From contig JAYVTG010000063.1 of the NCBI GenBank assembly GCA_043774625.1, positions 1-18,920 on the forward strand: a stretch of 18,920 bases of DNA, given 5' to 3'. Below the pieces are notes generated by a model. The model was not told the DNA's origin. It searched no databases and saw only the letters and a program-made list of their open reading frames with translations. The position numbers were made by a program, and so were the translations under genes. This DNA comes from JAAFIP01 sp043774625. Its GTDB lineage: Bacteria > Pseudomonadota > Gammaproteobacteria > Burkholderiales > Burkholderiaceae_C. Positions 6,877 through 15,165 of the stretch are shown piece by piece; the first letter of the stretch is position 1; the number at the start of each line of letters is the position of its first letter.

Positions 6877-8685
6877 ATGTTTTCTTTACCCGTCAAATTT
6901 GCAAAACCTTTAGCCACACTGTGGCTATTAGGGGCTGTGGGTCTGGCTTGTGCAGCAGATACGGCTGACTTGCTGGCAGGCCGTCGCATGTTTGAACAAG
7001 GCGTTTTGCCCAACGGAGATGCTCTTGCAGGTGTACGGCTAGACAACGTAATGGTACGTGGCCGCTTGGCGGCATGTGCAAACTGCCACCAGGCCAGCGG
7101 TATGGGCACGGTAGAGGGCGACATTCAAGTGCCACCTATCTCGGGGCGGTATCTGTTTCCAACGATTGGCGACAGACCACAAGCAACCATGGACCCGCGC
7201 ATAGGCAAGCGCTTGAACTTAAAGCGTGAACCTTATCCAGACGATGCCAAGCTGGCGGTGGCTATACGCACGGGCCATGCGATGGGCGGAAAACAGATGA
7301 GCGAAGTGATGCCGCGCTACAGCTTGAACGATGCCGATATGGGGGTTTTGACGGGTTACTTGCGCTCACTTTCGGTGCAAGCATCACCCGGCGTGCTAGA
7401 GCAAGAGCGCATCATTCGTTTTGCTACCGTTATCACGCCAGGCATAGAACCTGAGCGCAAGAAAATTCTGCTGGATATGCTGAAAACTGCATTCATGCAA
7501 AAGAACGCCAGTACGGTGACAGGCAATGCATCACGCAGGCACATGGTGACAGCAGCAGAATTTGTATTGGGTACAGAAAATAAATGGGCACTGGACGTTT
7601 GGGAATTGACGGGTGCGCCAGAAACTTGGGGCGCGCAACTGGAAGGCTACAACCGCCTTGCACCTCCGTTTGCCTTGGTGTCTGGCTTGTCTAACACCAC
7701 ATGGGCACCGGTGCAAGAGTTTTGCGAATCGCAGCGCGTGCCGTGCTGGTTTCCTAGCGTCAAACTACCACCACCACAAGAAAAGGCTGCGCGTTATTCG
7801 TTCTATTTTTCTCGCGGCTTGGGGCTGGAAGCTGATGTACTGGCCCAGCAATTCAAGCCAGCTAGTGCGCCAAGCGAGCAGCGCAACTTGATTCAAATCT
7901 TTCGCAGTAGCAATGCAAGTGCTGGTGCTGTAGCGCAAGTTGCACGCCATGCAGGTGCTGCGTTGGCTATTGAAAATATTGATCTGGATACGCTAGCTAC
8001 TTCTGACGTACCGACCGTCATAGCCAAACGCATGGCGGCTACCCGCTCACAAGATGCCGTCATGCTGTGGTTGGCACCAACCGATTTAGTAATTGTTGCA
8101 CCCGCCTTGACAGGCAAACCCATCAACCTCATGGCATCGGGCGCAATGGTCAGCGGCGATGCGACATCAATACCTGGAGCGCTGCGCGCTAGTGTGCGAT
8201 TGGTCTACCCTTATGCATTACCCGAAACCCGAGCAGCCAATGTAGGCTATTTACATACCTGGTTAAAACTGCGGCGCCTGCCTTTGGTGGACGAGCCACT
8301 GCAATCAGAGATTTATTTTGCGGTGAATTTTTTGACTGACACCATGTCCGAGATGCTGGACAACCTGTACCGTGACTATTTGGTGGAGCGCGCAGAAAAT
8401 ATGATTGGCCAACGCGAAACGCGAAAGGCCGAAGATGAAATGCGCGACCAGGCGATGGTGCGTCCTCGTGTACGTGCAGTGGCCATGGATCCACGCATTC
8501 CCAGACCCACACTGGCACATGGCAATGCCGAGCATATGTCCGGTGTGCGCGAAGGTACGACCGTATACCCCCGTCTCTCGCTGGGGCCTGGGCAACGCTA
8601 TGCGTCCAAAGGTGCTTACTGGGTGCGCTTTGCTGACCCTGAAAATTCCAGACTGATTACTGATTCACCGTGGATCTTGCCCTAA
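6877..8685 (+). CDS. mofC: Exported c-type cytochrome with periplasmic-binding-protein-like domain (MofC-like)
   Basis: A 602-aa protein from ATG 6877; an in-frame GTG at 6868 is an alternative, and neither has a clear ribosome binding site. A signal peptide ends near residue 26 (ACA). A single haem c site, CANCH (C67-H71), lies in a class I cytochrome-like domain (about 28-172), with M145 in VMPRYSL as the probable distal ligand. From about 180 on, the protein resembles the type 1 periplasmic binding fold of branched-chain amino acid receptors (FALVSGLSNTTWAPV, YSFYFSRGLGLEADV) and ends in a Gly/Tyr-rich tail. The likely role is periplasmic electron transfer linked to the oxidase, with the binding-like domain contacting a partner or ligand; both are inferences. 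It follows mofB by 29 nt. I recall that Leptothrix mofC is also described as a haem-binding protein. Confidence 0.8.
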   Translation: MFSLPVKFAKPLATLWLLGAVGLACAADTADLLAGRRMFEQGVLPNGDALAGVRLDNVMVRGRLAACANCHQASGMGTVEGDIQVPPISGRYLFPTIGDRPQATMDPRIGKRLNLKREPYPDDAKLAVAIRTGHAMGGKQMSEVMPRYSLNDADMGVLTGYLRSLSVQASPGVLEQERIIRFATVITPGIEPERKKILLDMLKTAFMQKNASTVTGNASRRHMVTAAEFVLGTENKWALDVWELTGAPETWGAQLEGYNRLAPPFALVSGLSNTTWAPVQEFCESQRVPCWFPSVKLPPPQEKAARYSFYFSRGLGLEADVLAQQFKPASAPSEQRNLIQIFRSSNASAGAVAQVARHAGAALAIENIDLDTLATSDVPTVIAKRMAATRSQDAVMLWLAPTDLVIVAPALTGKPINLMASGAMVSGDATSIPGALRASVRLVYPYALPETRAANVGYLHTWLKLRRLPLVDEPLQSEIYFAVNFLTDTMSEMLDNLYRDYLVERAENMIGQRETRKAEDEMRDQAMVRPRVRAVAMDPRIPRPTLAHGNAEHMSGVREGTTVYPRLSLGPGQRYASKGAYWVRFADPENSRLITDSPWILP

Positions 8686-8717
8686 TACATCCACACTTTA
8701 TTTAAGAGGTACATATT

Positions 8718-9500
8718 ATGAAAAACTCACACTGGCTGCTGACAAATTTATTAGCCGTTGCTGGTTGGATGGCAGTTATGCCAGCATCAGCAGCGGACAA
8801 GGTGTACCTGCGATCCAACCCAGAAGGTACGGTTGAATTAAGTAACTCTGTAGGCGACGGCACAGAAGAAGAAGTTGTGGTTGCTAACGAGCCTTTGCCC
8901 AGCGCTACCAACCAGGCGGCTAATGCGGCACGCCAACCCGCTAGGCCCGCACAGGATCAACCGCGTAACACGCGCGCAGATGCAAGTGCTAATACGAGTG
9001 ATAAAAATGGAACCGACGTTGCTGACAATAATGCTTCCAAGAACGACAAACCTGAAGCAGCATCCACTGGTCTAGTGTTTAGCTCTTCTTTTGGTGGAGT
9101 TAGTGGCAATAGCGGGCAGGTATCTGGCGGCTCGACACAAATTCCTGCGGGTGGCTCTGTTGTTGGCGGGAATACAGCACCACCCACTGGGCCAACTTCT
9201 GGCGGTACAGGCACTCCAGCAGTAGCAACCAATAACAGCAATCCCCCAACGCCCGCAGTAGCTACAACGAACACGCCAGCACCAGTCACCACAAATCCTG
9301 TAGCGAGTAATCCAACGCCAGCTGCAACAAATCCAGTGGTCAACGCTCCGCCCCCACCGACCGATGGCACGCTTTCTGCCAGCTTGCAAAGATACAGAGA
9401 CTTGATGTTGGCTAATGCCAATGCAACTCACGGCCCAGCCAATCCAGCGGTGGTACGTCGTTATCTGGTTGTAGATAAAAGCGGGTTCCAGGCTCGCTAG
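8718..9500 (+). CDS. Small exported Pro/Thr/Ala/Asn-rich protein of unknown function
   Basis: A 260-aa product from ATG 8718 with AGAGG (8705-8709) 8 nt upstream. The signal peptide ends at ASA (residue 25). A short ordered-looking N-terminal segment follows (VYLRSNPEGTVELSN), loosely reminiscent of the DUF4124 type, then a long low-complexity stretch (about 50-215) with imperfect TPAVAT/TNP repeats and Gly/Ser runs, and finally a small conserved-looking C-terminus (LSASLQRYRDLMLANAN, then VVRRYLVVDKSG). I do not recognise a family. It sits 32 nt after mofC and 49 nt before the Sco gene, so co-transcription is likely. It could be a cell-surface or sheath-associated linker or an assembly factor; nothing in the sequence decides this. 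Confidence 0.75.
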   Translation: MKNSHWLLTNLLAVAGWMAVMPASAADKVYLRSNPEGTVELSNSVGDGTEEEVVVANEPLPSATNQAANAARQPARPAQDQPRNTRADASANTSDKNGTDVADNNASKNDKPEAASTGLVFSSSFGGVSGNSGQVSGGSTQIPAGGSVVGGNTAPPTGPTSGGTGTPAVATNNSNPPTPAVATTNTPAPVTTNPVASNPTPAATNPVVNAPPPPTDGTLSASLQRYRDLMLANANATHGPANPAVVRRYLVVDKSGFQAR

Positions 9501-9549
9501 CGCATGTGAGAGATCTGCATTTTTTGAATTATTTAGGAGAGATTATTCT

Positions 9550-10191
9550 ATGTACACCCACAGCACGACGACATCTGCAAGAATTGCTGCCTTTGCGATA
9601 TTAATTTCAGGTATACCTCTGCAGCTAAGTGCTGCTGGCAGTAACGAGCACGATCACCACCAGCATCACAAAGTCGCCGCCCCCGGAGTTGACATCAAAC
9701 GTAGCGTTGCCAACTACGCACTGCCTAAGGCAACATTAGTCCGACAAGACGGTTCCAAGGCAGATTTTTCTAGTGAGATCGAGGCTGGTAAGCCCGTAAT
9801 TTTGGCATTCATCTACACCAGTTGTACGGCGGTGTGTCCGGTTACCAGTCAAATACTGGCGCAGACTCAGGACATGCTGGGTAAAGAGGCTGATAAGGTG
9901 CGCATCATGTCGGTGTCGATAGACCCTGAATACGATACCCCATCGCGCTTAAATGATTACAGTCAAAAATTTGGTGCGAAAGCGGGTTGGCAACACTACA
10001 CCGGTAGCCTTCAGGACAGTGTGAGTATTCAAAAAGCTTTCCAGGCCTATCGAGGTGACAAGATGAACCACACTCCGTCCATATTCCTGAAGCAGGCCGG
10101 CAATGCAACTTGGGTGCGGTTAGACGGGTTTCCCACGGCCAAGCAGGTGATTGGCGAATACAAAGCTTTACCTGTATCTGCTGGAAGCTAG
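9550..10191 (+). CDS. Sco1/SenC-type copper chaperone with His-rich N-terminus
   Basis: A 213-aa thioredoxin-fold protein from ATG 9550 with AGGAGA (9535-9540) 9 nt upstream. It has an N-terminal hydrophobic export signal or anchor (about 11-29), then a His cluster with five His in residues 34-40. The Sco copper site is complete: CTAVC (C92 and C96) and H174 in NHTPSIFL, with the DPEYDTP segment typical of the family. Sco proteins bind Cu in the periplasm and deliver it, classically to the CuA centre of cytochrome oxidase. Here the position at the end of a multicopper-oxidase operon suggests that copper loading of MofA is its job, which is inference. It could instead act as a thiol reductase for the copper or haem sites. 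Confidence 0.88.
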   Translation: MYTHSTTTSARIAAFAILISGIPLQLSAAGSNEHDHHQHHKVAAPGVDIKRSVANYALPKATLVRQDGSKADFSSEIEAGKPVILAFIYTSCTAVCPVTSQILAQTQDMLGKEADKVRIMSVSIDPEYDTPSRLNDYSQKFGAKAGWQHYTGSLQDSVSIQKAFQAYRGDKMNHTPSIFLKQAGNATWVRLDGFPTAKQVIGEYKALPVSAGS

Positions 10192-10220
10192 GCCGCTAGC
10201 TTTGGGCAGTTGCGGCTGCC
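10185..10220 (+). terminator. Tandem small hairpins at the end of the mof operon (possible weak terminator)
   Basis: AAGCTAG/CTAGCTT (10185-10191 and 10196-10202, 4-nt loop) overlaps the Sco stop codon and is followed directly by GGCAG/CTGCC (10205-10209 and 10216-10220, 6-nt loop). Neither has a proper T-run, only CTTT after the first, so intrinsic termination would be weak. The position at the operon end is the main argument. Confidence 0.25.
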
Positions 10221-10285
10221 GATTGATTGGCATGATGCTCTCAGGTAGACTTGGTTTTTAACCATTTACCTTACCGCAGCACACC

Positions 10286-11329
10286 ATGTACCAAGCTACT
10301 GACACCCGTTATGACGCCATGCTCTATCGCCGCTGCGGTAGCAGTGGACTCAAACTCCCGGCTATTTCCTTAGGTCTATGGCATAACTTTGGTGACGCCA
10401 CGCCATTTGCACAGCAGCAAACCATGCTGCGCACTGCGTTTGATTTGGGTATTACGCATTTTGATTTGGCCAACAATTACGGTCCAGCGTACGGCTCTGC
10501 CGAGACAAATTTTGGCGAGCATCTGCGGCGTGACTTCAAGCCCTACCGCGACGAGCTGATTATTTCCAGTAAAGCGGGCTATGACATGTGGCCCGGGCCA
10601 TATGGGCAGGGTGGCGGCTCACGCAAATATGTATTGGCCAGCCTGGACCAAAGCTTGAAACGCATGGGCCTGGAGTATGTGGATATTTTTTATTCACACC
10701 GCTTTGACCCAGACACGCCACTGGAAGAAACTATGGGTGCACTGGCCAGTGCGGTACAGCAAGGCAAAGCGCTGTATGTGGGCGTGTCCAGCTATTCAGC
10801 ACAGCATACACGTGAGGCAGCGGCCATCTTGCACGGCATGGGCGTGCAAGCACTGATCCACCAGCCCTCTTACAACCTGCTGAATCGCTGGATAGAGCAA
10901 CCCACACCGCACGGCAGCTTGCTGGACGCGCTGTCTGACACGGGCATGGGCTGCATCGCCTTTAGCGCGCTGGCGCAGGGTTTGCTGAGTAGCCGTTATC
11001 TGCAAGGCGCACCACAAGACGCACGCATGCACCGGCCTGGTGGCGGGTCGTTCAAAGCGGAGCATGTGAACGCCAGTAACCTGGCACATATACGTGCGCT
11101 GAACGATATTGCGCAAAACCGCAACCAGAGTCTTGCGCAAATGGCCGTGGCCTGGGTATTGCGCGATGCTCGCGTAACTACGGCTTTGATTGGTGCAAGC
11201 CGCCCCGAACAGATTACCGAGTTGGTGGGATCACTACAAAATCTGGCTTTCAGCACGGACGAACTCAATGCCATCGACAAACACGCCGTGGATGGTGGCT
11301 TGAATTTATGGGCACGTTCGTCAGAATAA
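10286..11329 (+). CDS. gpr: Aldo-keto reductase, YghZ/Gpr type (L-glyceraldehyde 3-phosphate reductase-like)
   Basis: A 347-aa protein of full family length, closely similar along its whole length to E. coli YghZ as I remember it (LSLGLWHNFG type start, FDLANNYG, SKAGYDMWPGPYG, KRMGLEYVDIFYSHR, LIHQPSYNLLNRW, end LNLWARSS). The aldo-keto tetrad is present: D60, Y65, K96 and H138. It should use NADPH to reduce small aldehydes such as L-glyceraldehyde 3-phosphate and methylglyoxal in the cytoplasm. No strong ribosome binding site precedes ATG 10286, but the first residues match the family start. It is separated from the mof operon by 94 nt and is probably transcribed independently. Confidence 0.92.
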   Translation: MYQATDTRYDAMLYRRCGSSGLKLPAISLGLWHNFGDATPFAQQQTMLRTAFDLGITHFDLANNYGPAYGSAETNFGEHLRRDFKPYRDELIISSKAGYDMWPGPYGQGGGSRKYVLASLDQSLKRMGLEYVDIFYSHRFDPDTPLEETMGALASAVQQGKALYVGVSSYSAQHTREAAAILHGMGVQALIHQPSYNLLNRWIEQPTPHGSLLDALSDTGMGCIAFSALAQGLLSSRYLQGAPQDARMHRPGGGSFKAEHVNASNLAHIRALNDIAQNRNQSLAQMAVAWVLRDARVTTALIGASRPEQITELVGSLQNLAFSTDELNAIDKHAVDGGLNLWARSSE

Positions 11330-11404
11330 ACTTAACCGTAGCGACTTAATATGTAAAGCAGATGGTTTGAAGCCGCTGGATTAAGTGACGCAACCAATAA
11401 ACGC

Positions 11405-12313
11405 ATGCATCCCAATTTGCTGGCACTTTGCGCTATCACCCTGTGGGCTAGTCTGGCTGTGCTGGGGGTTTCACTGTCTCACGTTCCGCCATTTTTGTTG
11501 ACGGGCATTGCATTGCTGGTTGGCAGTGTGGTGTCACTTCCCCTGATTTGGCGCAAACCGAGTAACAGCAGCGTAGGCAGTGCTGGTTTCGACTGGCAAC
11601 AACTCAAGGTGGTGCCCAGGGTGCTGGCTCTGGGCGTGTATGGTTTGTTTGGTTTTCACTTTCTGCTCTTCGTCGCACTACGCAACGCACCGCCCGTGCA
11701 AGCCAATTTGGTCAACTACCTGTGGCCACTGGGCATTGTGGTCATGGCACCACTGTTTATCCCTGGAGTTAGGCTTTCTGCTATGCATTTAATAGCTGCT
11801 TGCGCAGGTTTTACGGGGGCTTGCATCGCAATTGTCGGTGATAAACTTCTGCAAACTGGCTTGGCGGGCGTCACACAAGATGGTTTTTCTTGGGGTTACA
11901 TTCCAGCACTGTGCTCGGCATTTATCTGGGCCAGCTATTCGCTAGGTACCAAGCGTCTGGCTGACACGGGGCGTGGTTTTTCTACGGCAGCCATTGGCGT
12001 TTTTGGTTTGGTTTCTGGCCTGCTGTCACTGTTGTGCCACGTGTTGATGGAGCCATCCATCATCTTGAGTAGCCGTGACTGGCTACTACTCACCGTGATG
12101 GGTTTGGGCCCTTTAGGCGTAGCCTTTTACTTATGGGATGCAGCACTGAAAAAAGGCAATGTCCAACAGATCGGCATCTTGAGTTACATCACGCCACTGG
12201 CATCTACCGCATGGCTCATGGTGTTTACCGGCAAACCATTGACCGTGAGTATTGGCTTGGCTACTGCGTTGATAGTAGGGGCAGCGGTGTTGGGAACCCG
12301 GACAAAGGCTTAG
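11405..12313 (+). CDS. EamA/DMT-family transporter, YddG-like
   Basis: A 302-aa integral membrane protein with about ten hydrophobic segments in two EamA halves (about 1-140 and 155-300), which is the usual size for the drug/metabolite transporter superfamily. NYLWP (104-108), FIWASYSLGTKR and a GNVQQIGILSYITP segment near the C-terminus resemble the aromatic amino acid exporter YddG, so export of amino acids or related metabolites is the best guess. The substrate cannot be set from sequence. The ATG at 11405 lacks an obvious ribosome binding site. The gene ends with TAG at 12311-12313, overlapping the last codon of the convergent permease gene by 4 nt. Confidence 0.85.
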   Translation: MHPNLLALCAITLWASLAVLGVSLSHVPPFLLTGIALLVGSVVSLPLIWRKPSNSSVGSAGFDWQQLKVVPRVLALGVYGLFGFHFLLFVALRNAPPVQANLVNYLWPLGIVVMAPLFIPGVRLSAMHLIAACAGFTGACIAIVGDKLLQTGLAGVTQDGFSWGYIPALCSAFIWASYSLGTKRLADTGRGFSTAAIGVFGLVSGLLSLLCHVLMEPSIILSSRDWLLLTVMGLGPLGVAFYLWDAALKKGNVQQIGILSYITPLASTAWLMVFTGKPLTVSIGLATALIVGAAVLGTRTKA

Positions 12314-13140
12314 CGAATCATTCCGTTCCAGCCTAGCAAACCCGCCATCCAGTTCAGGGTGATGCCGGTGAGTGCGCAAGCGATGGATGATGCCAGCATG
12401 GTGCGCAGGCCCGTGCGGTGGGCGTCGTGCGCGGTGCGGGCGCTTTGGCTGCCGGGCCAGGCGTACAGCACAGCGGCCAACACGCACACACCGCCCAACA
12501 TGAAGGCGCTAAAGCCTGCACGTAACCACACCAGAGGTGGTACCCGTGCAAACACCACGTCAATGGTGATGCGCAAGTCGCCCACGGCCAACACTAACCC
12601 CGCCAGCAGGCCAAACCCCAGCGTGAACGACACCAACAAGCAGGCTTGCGCTGCGCACACTACTGCATGCGCCGCAATCCAAGGCACTGCCATGCGTGCC
12701 ACCAGGCCGCGGTGCTGGTGACTGTGCACGGCAGTTGCCAGGCTGTTGGCCGGGCCAAAGGCTTCGCGGTCTTGCGCCTCGGTCAATCGCAAAGCAATGG
12801 CTGGCGCATTTTGCATGGCCATACTTTGTGCGCAAATCATGGGGGCGGCTTGCACCACCCACAGCGGCCACAGTGTGGCCAGCACAGTGGCGGTTTGCTC
12901 GTTCAGAGACGAAGGCAAAATGACAAATATCACTACCCCTGCCACCAATGACAGCACCACGATGATGGGCAAGCCCTCTGCCAGCTCGCGGTCACGTTCT
13001 TTGCGCATGCGCAGCTTGGCAGCGGGCAACATCCATGCCGTGCGGTACCACCACAGGGCGCGCAGTGCATACCAACGCAGTTTGAGTGGCCCCAGCAGCA
13101 GTGTGTTGACACTGATTTTGGTGGGCTCTTTAGTACGCAT
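12310..13140 (-). CDS. Divergent MlaE-like ABC-type permease
   Basis: A 276-aa membrane protein. ATG 13140 is chosen over the in-frame TTG at 13152 because GAGG (13147-13150) precedes it at a good distance. Hydrophobic segments fall near 57-77, 84-106, 149-172, 174-188, 206-228 and 249-270. The layout follows MlaE permeases: an interfacial N-terminal helix, an LPIIVVLSLVAGVV first span, and a last part in which AHDAHRTGLRTMLASSI occupies the place of the conserved GVGRATTRAVV-type segment. The usual RELGP coupling motif is not recognisable. It is the third gene of a module with an MCE protein and a lipoprotein, so a lipid-transport role is likely, but the divergence leaves it open whether it couples to an ATPase. 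Its stop overlaps that of the EamA gene. Confidence 0.6.
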   Translation of the reverse strand: MRTKEPTKISVNTLLLGPLKLRWYALRALWWYRTAWMLPAAKLRMRKERDRELAEGLPIIVVLSLVAGVVIFVILPSSLNEQTATVLATLWPLWVVQAAPMICAQSMAMQNAPAIALRLTEAQDREAFGPANSLATAVHSHQHRGLVARMAVPWIAAHAVVCAAQACLLVSFTLGFGLLAGLVLAVGDLRITIDVVFARVPPLVWLRAGFSAFMLGGVCVLAAVLYAWPGSQSARTAHDAHRTGLRTMLASSIACALTGITLNWMAGLLGWNGMIR

Positions 13141-13160
13141 TGTGGGCCTCAATCGTAAAT

Positions 13161-14018
13161 TTAAGGTGCACCACGTTGCAAGGCAAGTGCCGCTGCGCGA
13201 GCACTTTGGGCCAGTTTGGCAAAACGCAGTGATTGGGTGGTGTCACCCAGTGCCCAGTATGCTTCGGTGAGCAAATCCAGGTCTATGCTCACCCTGCTTG
13301 CGCTGCCTGCCTGTTGGTCTAACACCAGTGCAGCATTTGCATCTGCCACGGCGATGGCATGTTGACCCAATACAGCCTGGGCTTGGGCACGAGCCCGCAG
13401 GGCGTTGGCTTGCTCAGCGTTGTTGGACATGCTGGCAGCAAGCGCTGCACTGGCATTTTGCACCGCAGCGTTGGCATTGCCTTGGGCCAGATCAATTCGT
13501 GCACGCAGCACCAGCAAAGCAGCTTGGGCGCTGCAGGTGCTGGCACAGGCTGCATGGGCGTTTTGCCAATGGGTTTGTGCTTTACCCAAATCATTCAACG
13601 ATAGATGCAATGCAGTAGCACGGCCATGCGCCAAAGCCATGGTTTCAGTAGACACAGCAGCGCTAGCCACTGCAGACTGCGCCAACACTGCGTCTACCAA
13701 TTGCAGCGCCCGGTTTGTCTGCCCTGCTTCACCCAGCACCCGTGCTTCGCTCAGGCGTGCACGCGCCAATGGTTCGGCCAAGGCCAGTGATTCGTATACC
13801 AAGGCCGCAGACGCATACGTGGCTGCTGCGGCTTGCAAGTCACCTTGCACATACGATTGCGCTGCGCGACGTTCCATGCCTTGTGCAGCAGTTACAACAG
13901 CGTTTTGCTGCTTTGTCGTCGTAGAACTAGCGCAAGCAGCTATTAAAAATGTAGCAAATAAAATCAATGCGGCCAATAAAGAACGCCGTATGGTTAGAAA
14001 ATTCCCGCTTGCCGTCAT
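13161..14018 (-). CDS. TPR-like lipoprotein of the MCE module
   Basis: A 285-aa protein with a lipoprotein signal: basic RR (11-12), hydrophobic core and LIAAC lipobox, lipidated Cys C29. The mature part is almost wholly helical and very Ala-rich (A, Q, L, R), with tetratricopeptide-like helix pairs such as SYVQGDLQAAAATYASAA and ARVLGEAGQTNRALQLVDA. It is not obviously the PqiC/YmbA auxiliary-lipoprotein fold that often accompanies MCE genes. Its ATG overlaps the stop of the MCE gene in an ATGA (14015-14018), implying translational coupling, and the permease gene starts 20 nt downstream. A scaffold role for an envelope-spanning complex is a reasonable inference. Confidence 0.75.
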   Translation of the reverse strand: MTASGNFLTIRRSLLAALILFATFLIAACASSTTTKQQNAVVTAAQGMERRAAQSYVQGDLQAAAATYASAALVYESLALAEPLARARLSEARVLGEAGQTNRALQLVDAVLAQSAVASAAVSTETMALAHGRATALHLSLNDLGKAQTHWQNAHAACASTCSAQAALLVLRARIDLAQGNANAAVQNASAALAASMSNNAEQANALRARAQAQAVLGQHAIAVADANAALVLDQQAGSASRVSIDLDLLTEAYWALGDTTQSLRFAKLAQSARAAALALQRGAP

Positions 14019-15088
14019 TTCCGTGGCCCCTCAAAACTGTCTAATGGCAAACCACCATCTGGCGCTGGTTTGACAAAACTTGATACCGGCCAGGTACGCT
14101 TGAGGCCATCGGTAATGTCTGCAGCGTCTTGTGTTGCGGCGCGTGCAGAACGTACCGCAGGTGGAATATCTTGTTTGGCTTCTTGCACAATTTGCCGAAC
14201 ATCCGCCGTGGTGGCTTTCACGTTTTCAGTAGCACCTTTCGCGTTCTCGCTGGCACCTTGAGCAGCTTCTAAGGTTGAAGGTAAACCTTTCTCCAGTATT
14301 TGCACTGTGGCTCGGGCGCTGGCAGCCGCTAGTTCGGCCTGGGCCAATACTTTCTTGACATCTCCAATCACAGCGGCGCGGTCCGCGTCCAGCTTACCAG
14401 CGACCCTAGAGGCTGAATCACCCACGCGTTTGAGCTCACCGCTCATAGCTTGCATATTGGCCAACACGGTCGTGACAGACATTCGCACATCTTCACGCAT
14501 GGCAGACGCTTCACCCGTGAGTTTTTTGGTGTCGTCCAAAATCGGTTCAACCTTGCTAATAACCACAGCAAGCTTTTCAATAGCTGCCTTTACGGTGCCC
14601 ATCACGTCCTCTAGCTCGTTGCCAGTGTCCATGGGCAGTGTAGTTTCTGGCTCCAGGCGCTTACCTTCGCGTGAACCAGGCAAGATGTCAATAAATTTGC
14701 CACCCAGCGGACCATCGCGGCCAAACTTGGCGCTGGCGTTCATGCCCAGCATGGCCAGCCTTTCTTGCACCACACGTAGCCGAACACGCACATTCAGCGT
14801 AGGCTCCAGCTCCAGATTATCCACCTCACCAATTTTGAAGCCTTTGAGTTTGACTTGGGTGCCTATCTGCACGCCCACGGCGCCAGGCAACTCGACAAAA
14901 AGATGGGCCGTGGGAGTGAACCAGCCTTGCCGCCAGGCTGACAAAGTCATCAGCACCAAGGCAAAGATGCAGGCAAGCGCCAGCCAAAACCGTCCGGGAT
15001 TGCGCCGTGCCAAGGCAGTCATGTCCCTGTCCAGCAGGGAATCGGCGTCAATGTGGTCGGGGGGAGATACTTTGTCTGGCTCCGTCAT
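14015..15088 (-). CDS. MCE/MlaD-domain membrane-anchored lipid-transport protein
   Basis: A 357-aa protein with a cytoplasmic N-terminus (1-33), one transmembrane helix (about 34-51), an MCE domain (about 62-140; VELPGAVGVQIGTQVKLKGF, DGPLGGKFIDILPG) and a long helical, coiled-coil-like region (about 157-330) rich in Ala, Lys, Glu and Val. MCE proteins form hexameric rings or tubes that carry lipids across the periplasm (Mla, Pqi and Yeb systems). Single MCE domains with a helical tail resemble MlaD and the mycobacterial type. It is followed by the lipoprotein (4-nt overlap) and permease genes and lies 77 nt after dsbA. No ATPase gene is adjacent. Confidence 0.88.
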   Translation of the reverse strand: MTEPDKVSPPDHIDADSLLDRDMTALARRNPGRFWLALACIFALVLMTLSAWRQGWFTPTAHLFVELPGAVGVQIGTQVKLKGFKIGEVDNLELEPTLNVRVRLRVVQERLAMLGMNASAKFGRDGPLGGKFIDILPGSREGKRLEPETTLPMDTGNELEDVMGTVKAAIEKLAVVISKVEPILDDTKKLTGEASAMREDVRMSVTTVLANMQAMSGELKRVGDSASRVAGKLDADRAAVIGDVKKVLAQAELAAASARATVQILEKGLPSTLEAAQGASENAKGATENVKATTADVRQIVQEAKQDIPPAVRSARAATQDAADITDGLKRTWPVSSFVKPAPDGGLPLDSFEGPRK

Positions 15089-15165
15089 AGTTCAGAGCAT
15101 AGCGCATCCAGCGGCCCAGTCGTTTCAAAACAATTCGGCACGTATTGAACGAGCCGATCAGGCTG

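Noticed and set aside
13141..13152. TTG start at 13152 for the permease gene
   Set aside because: The GAGG overlapping that TTG is better read as the ribosome binding site for ATG 13140.
13405..14073. 222-aa open frame on the + strand, Ala/Cys-rich
   Set aside because: It is a shadow of the Ala-rich lipoprotein gene, which has a lipobox and is translationally coupled to the MCE gene.
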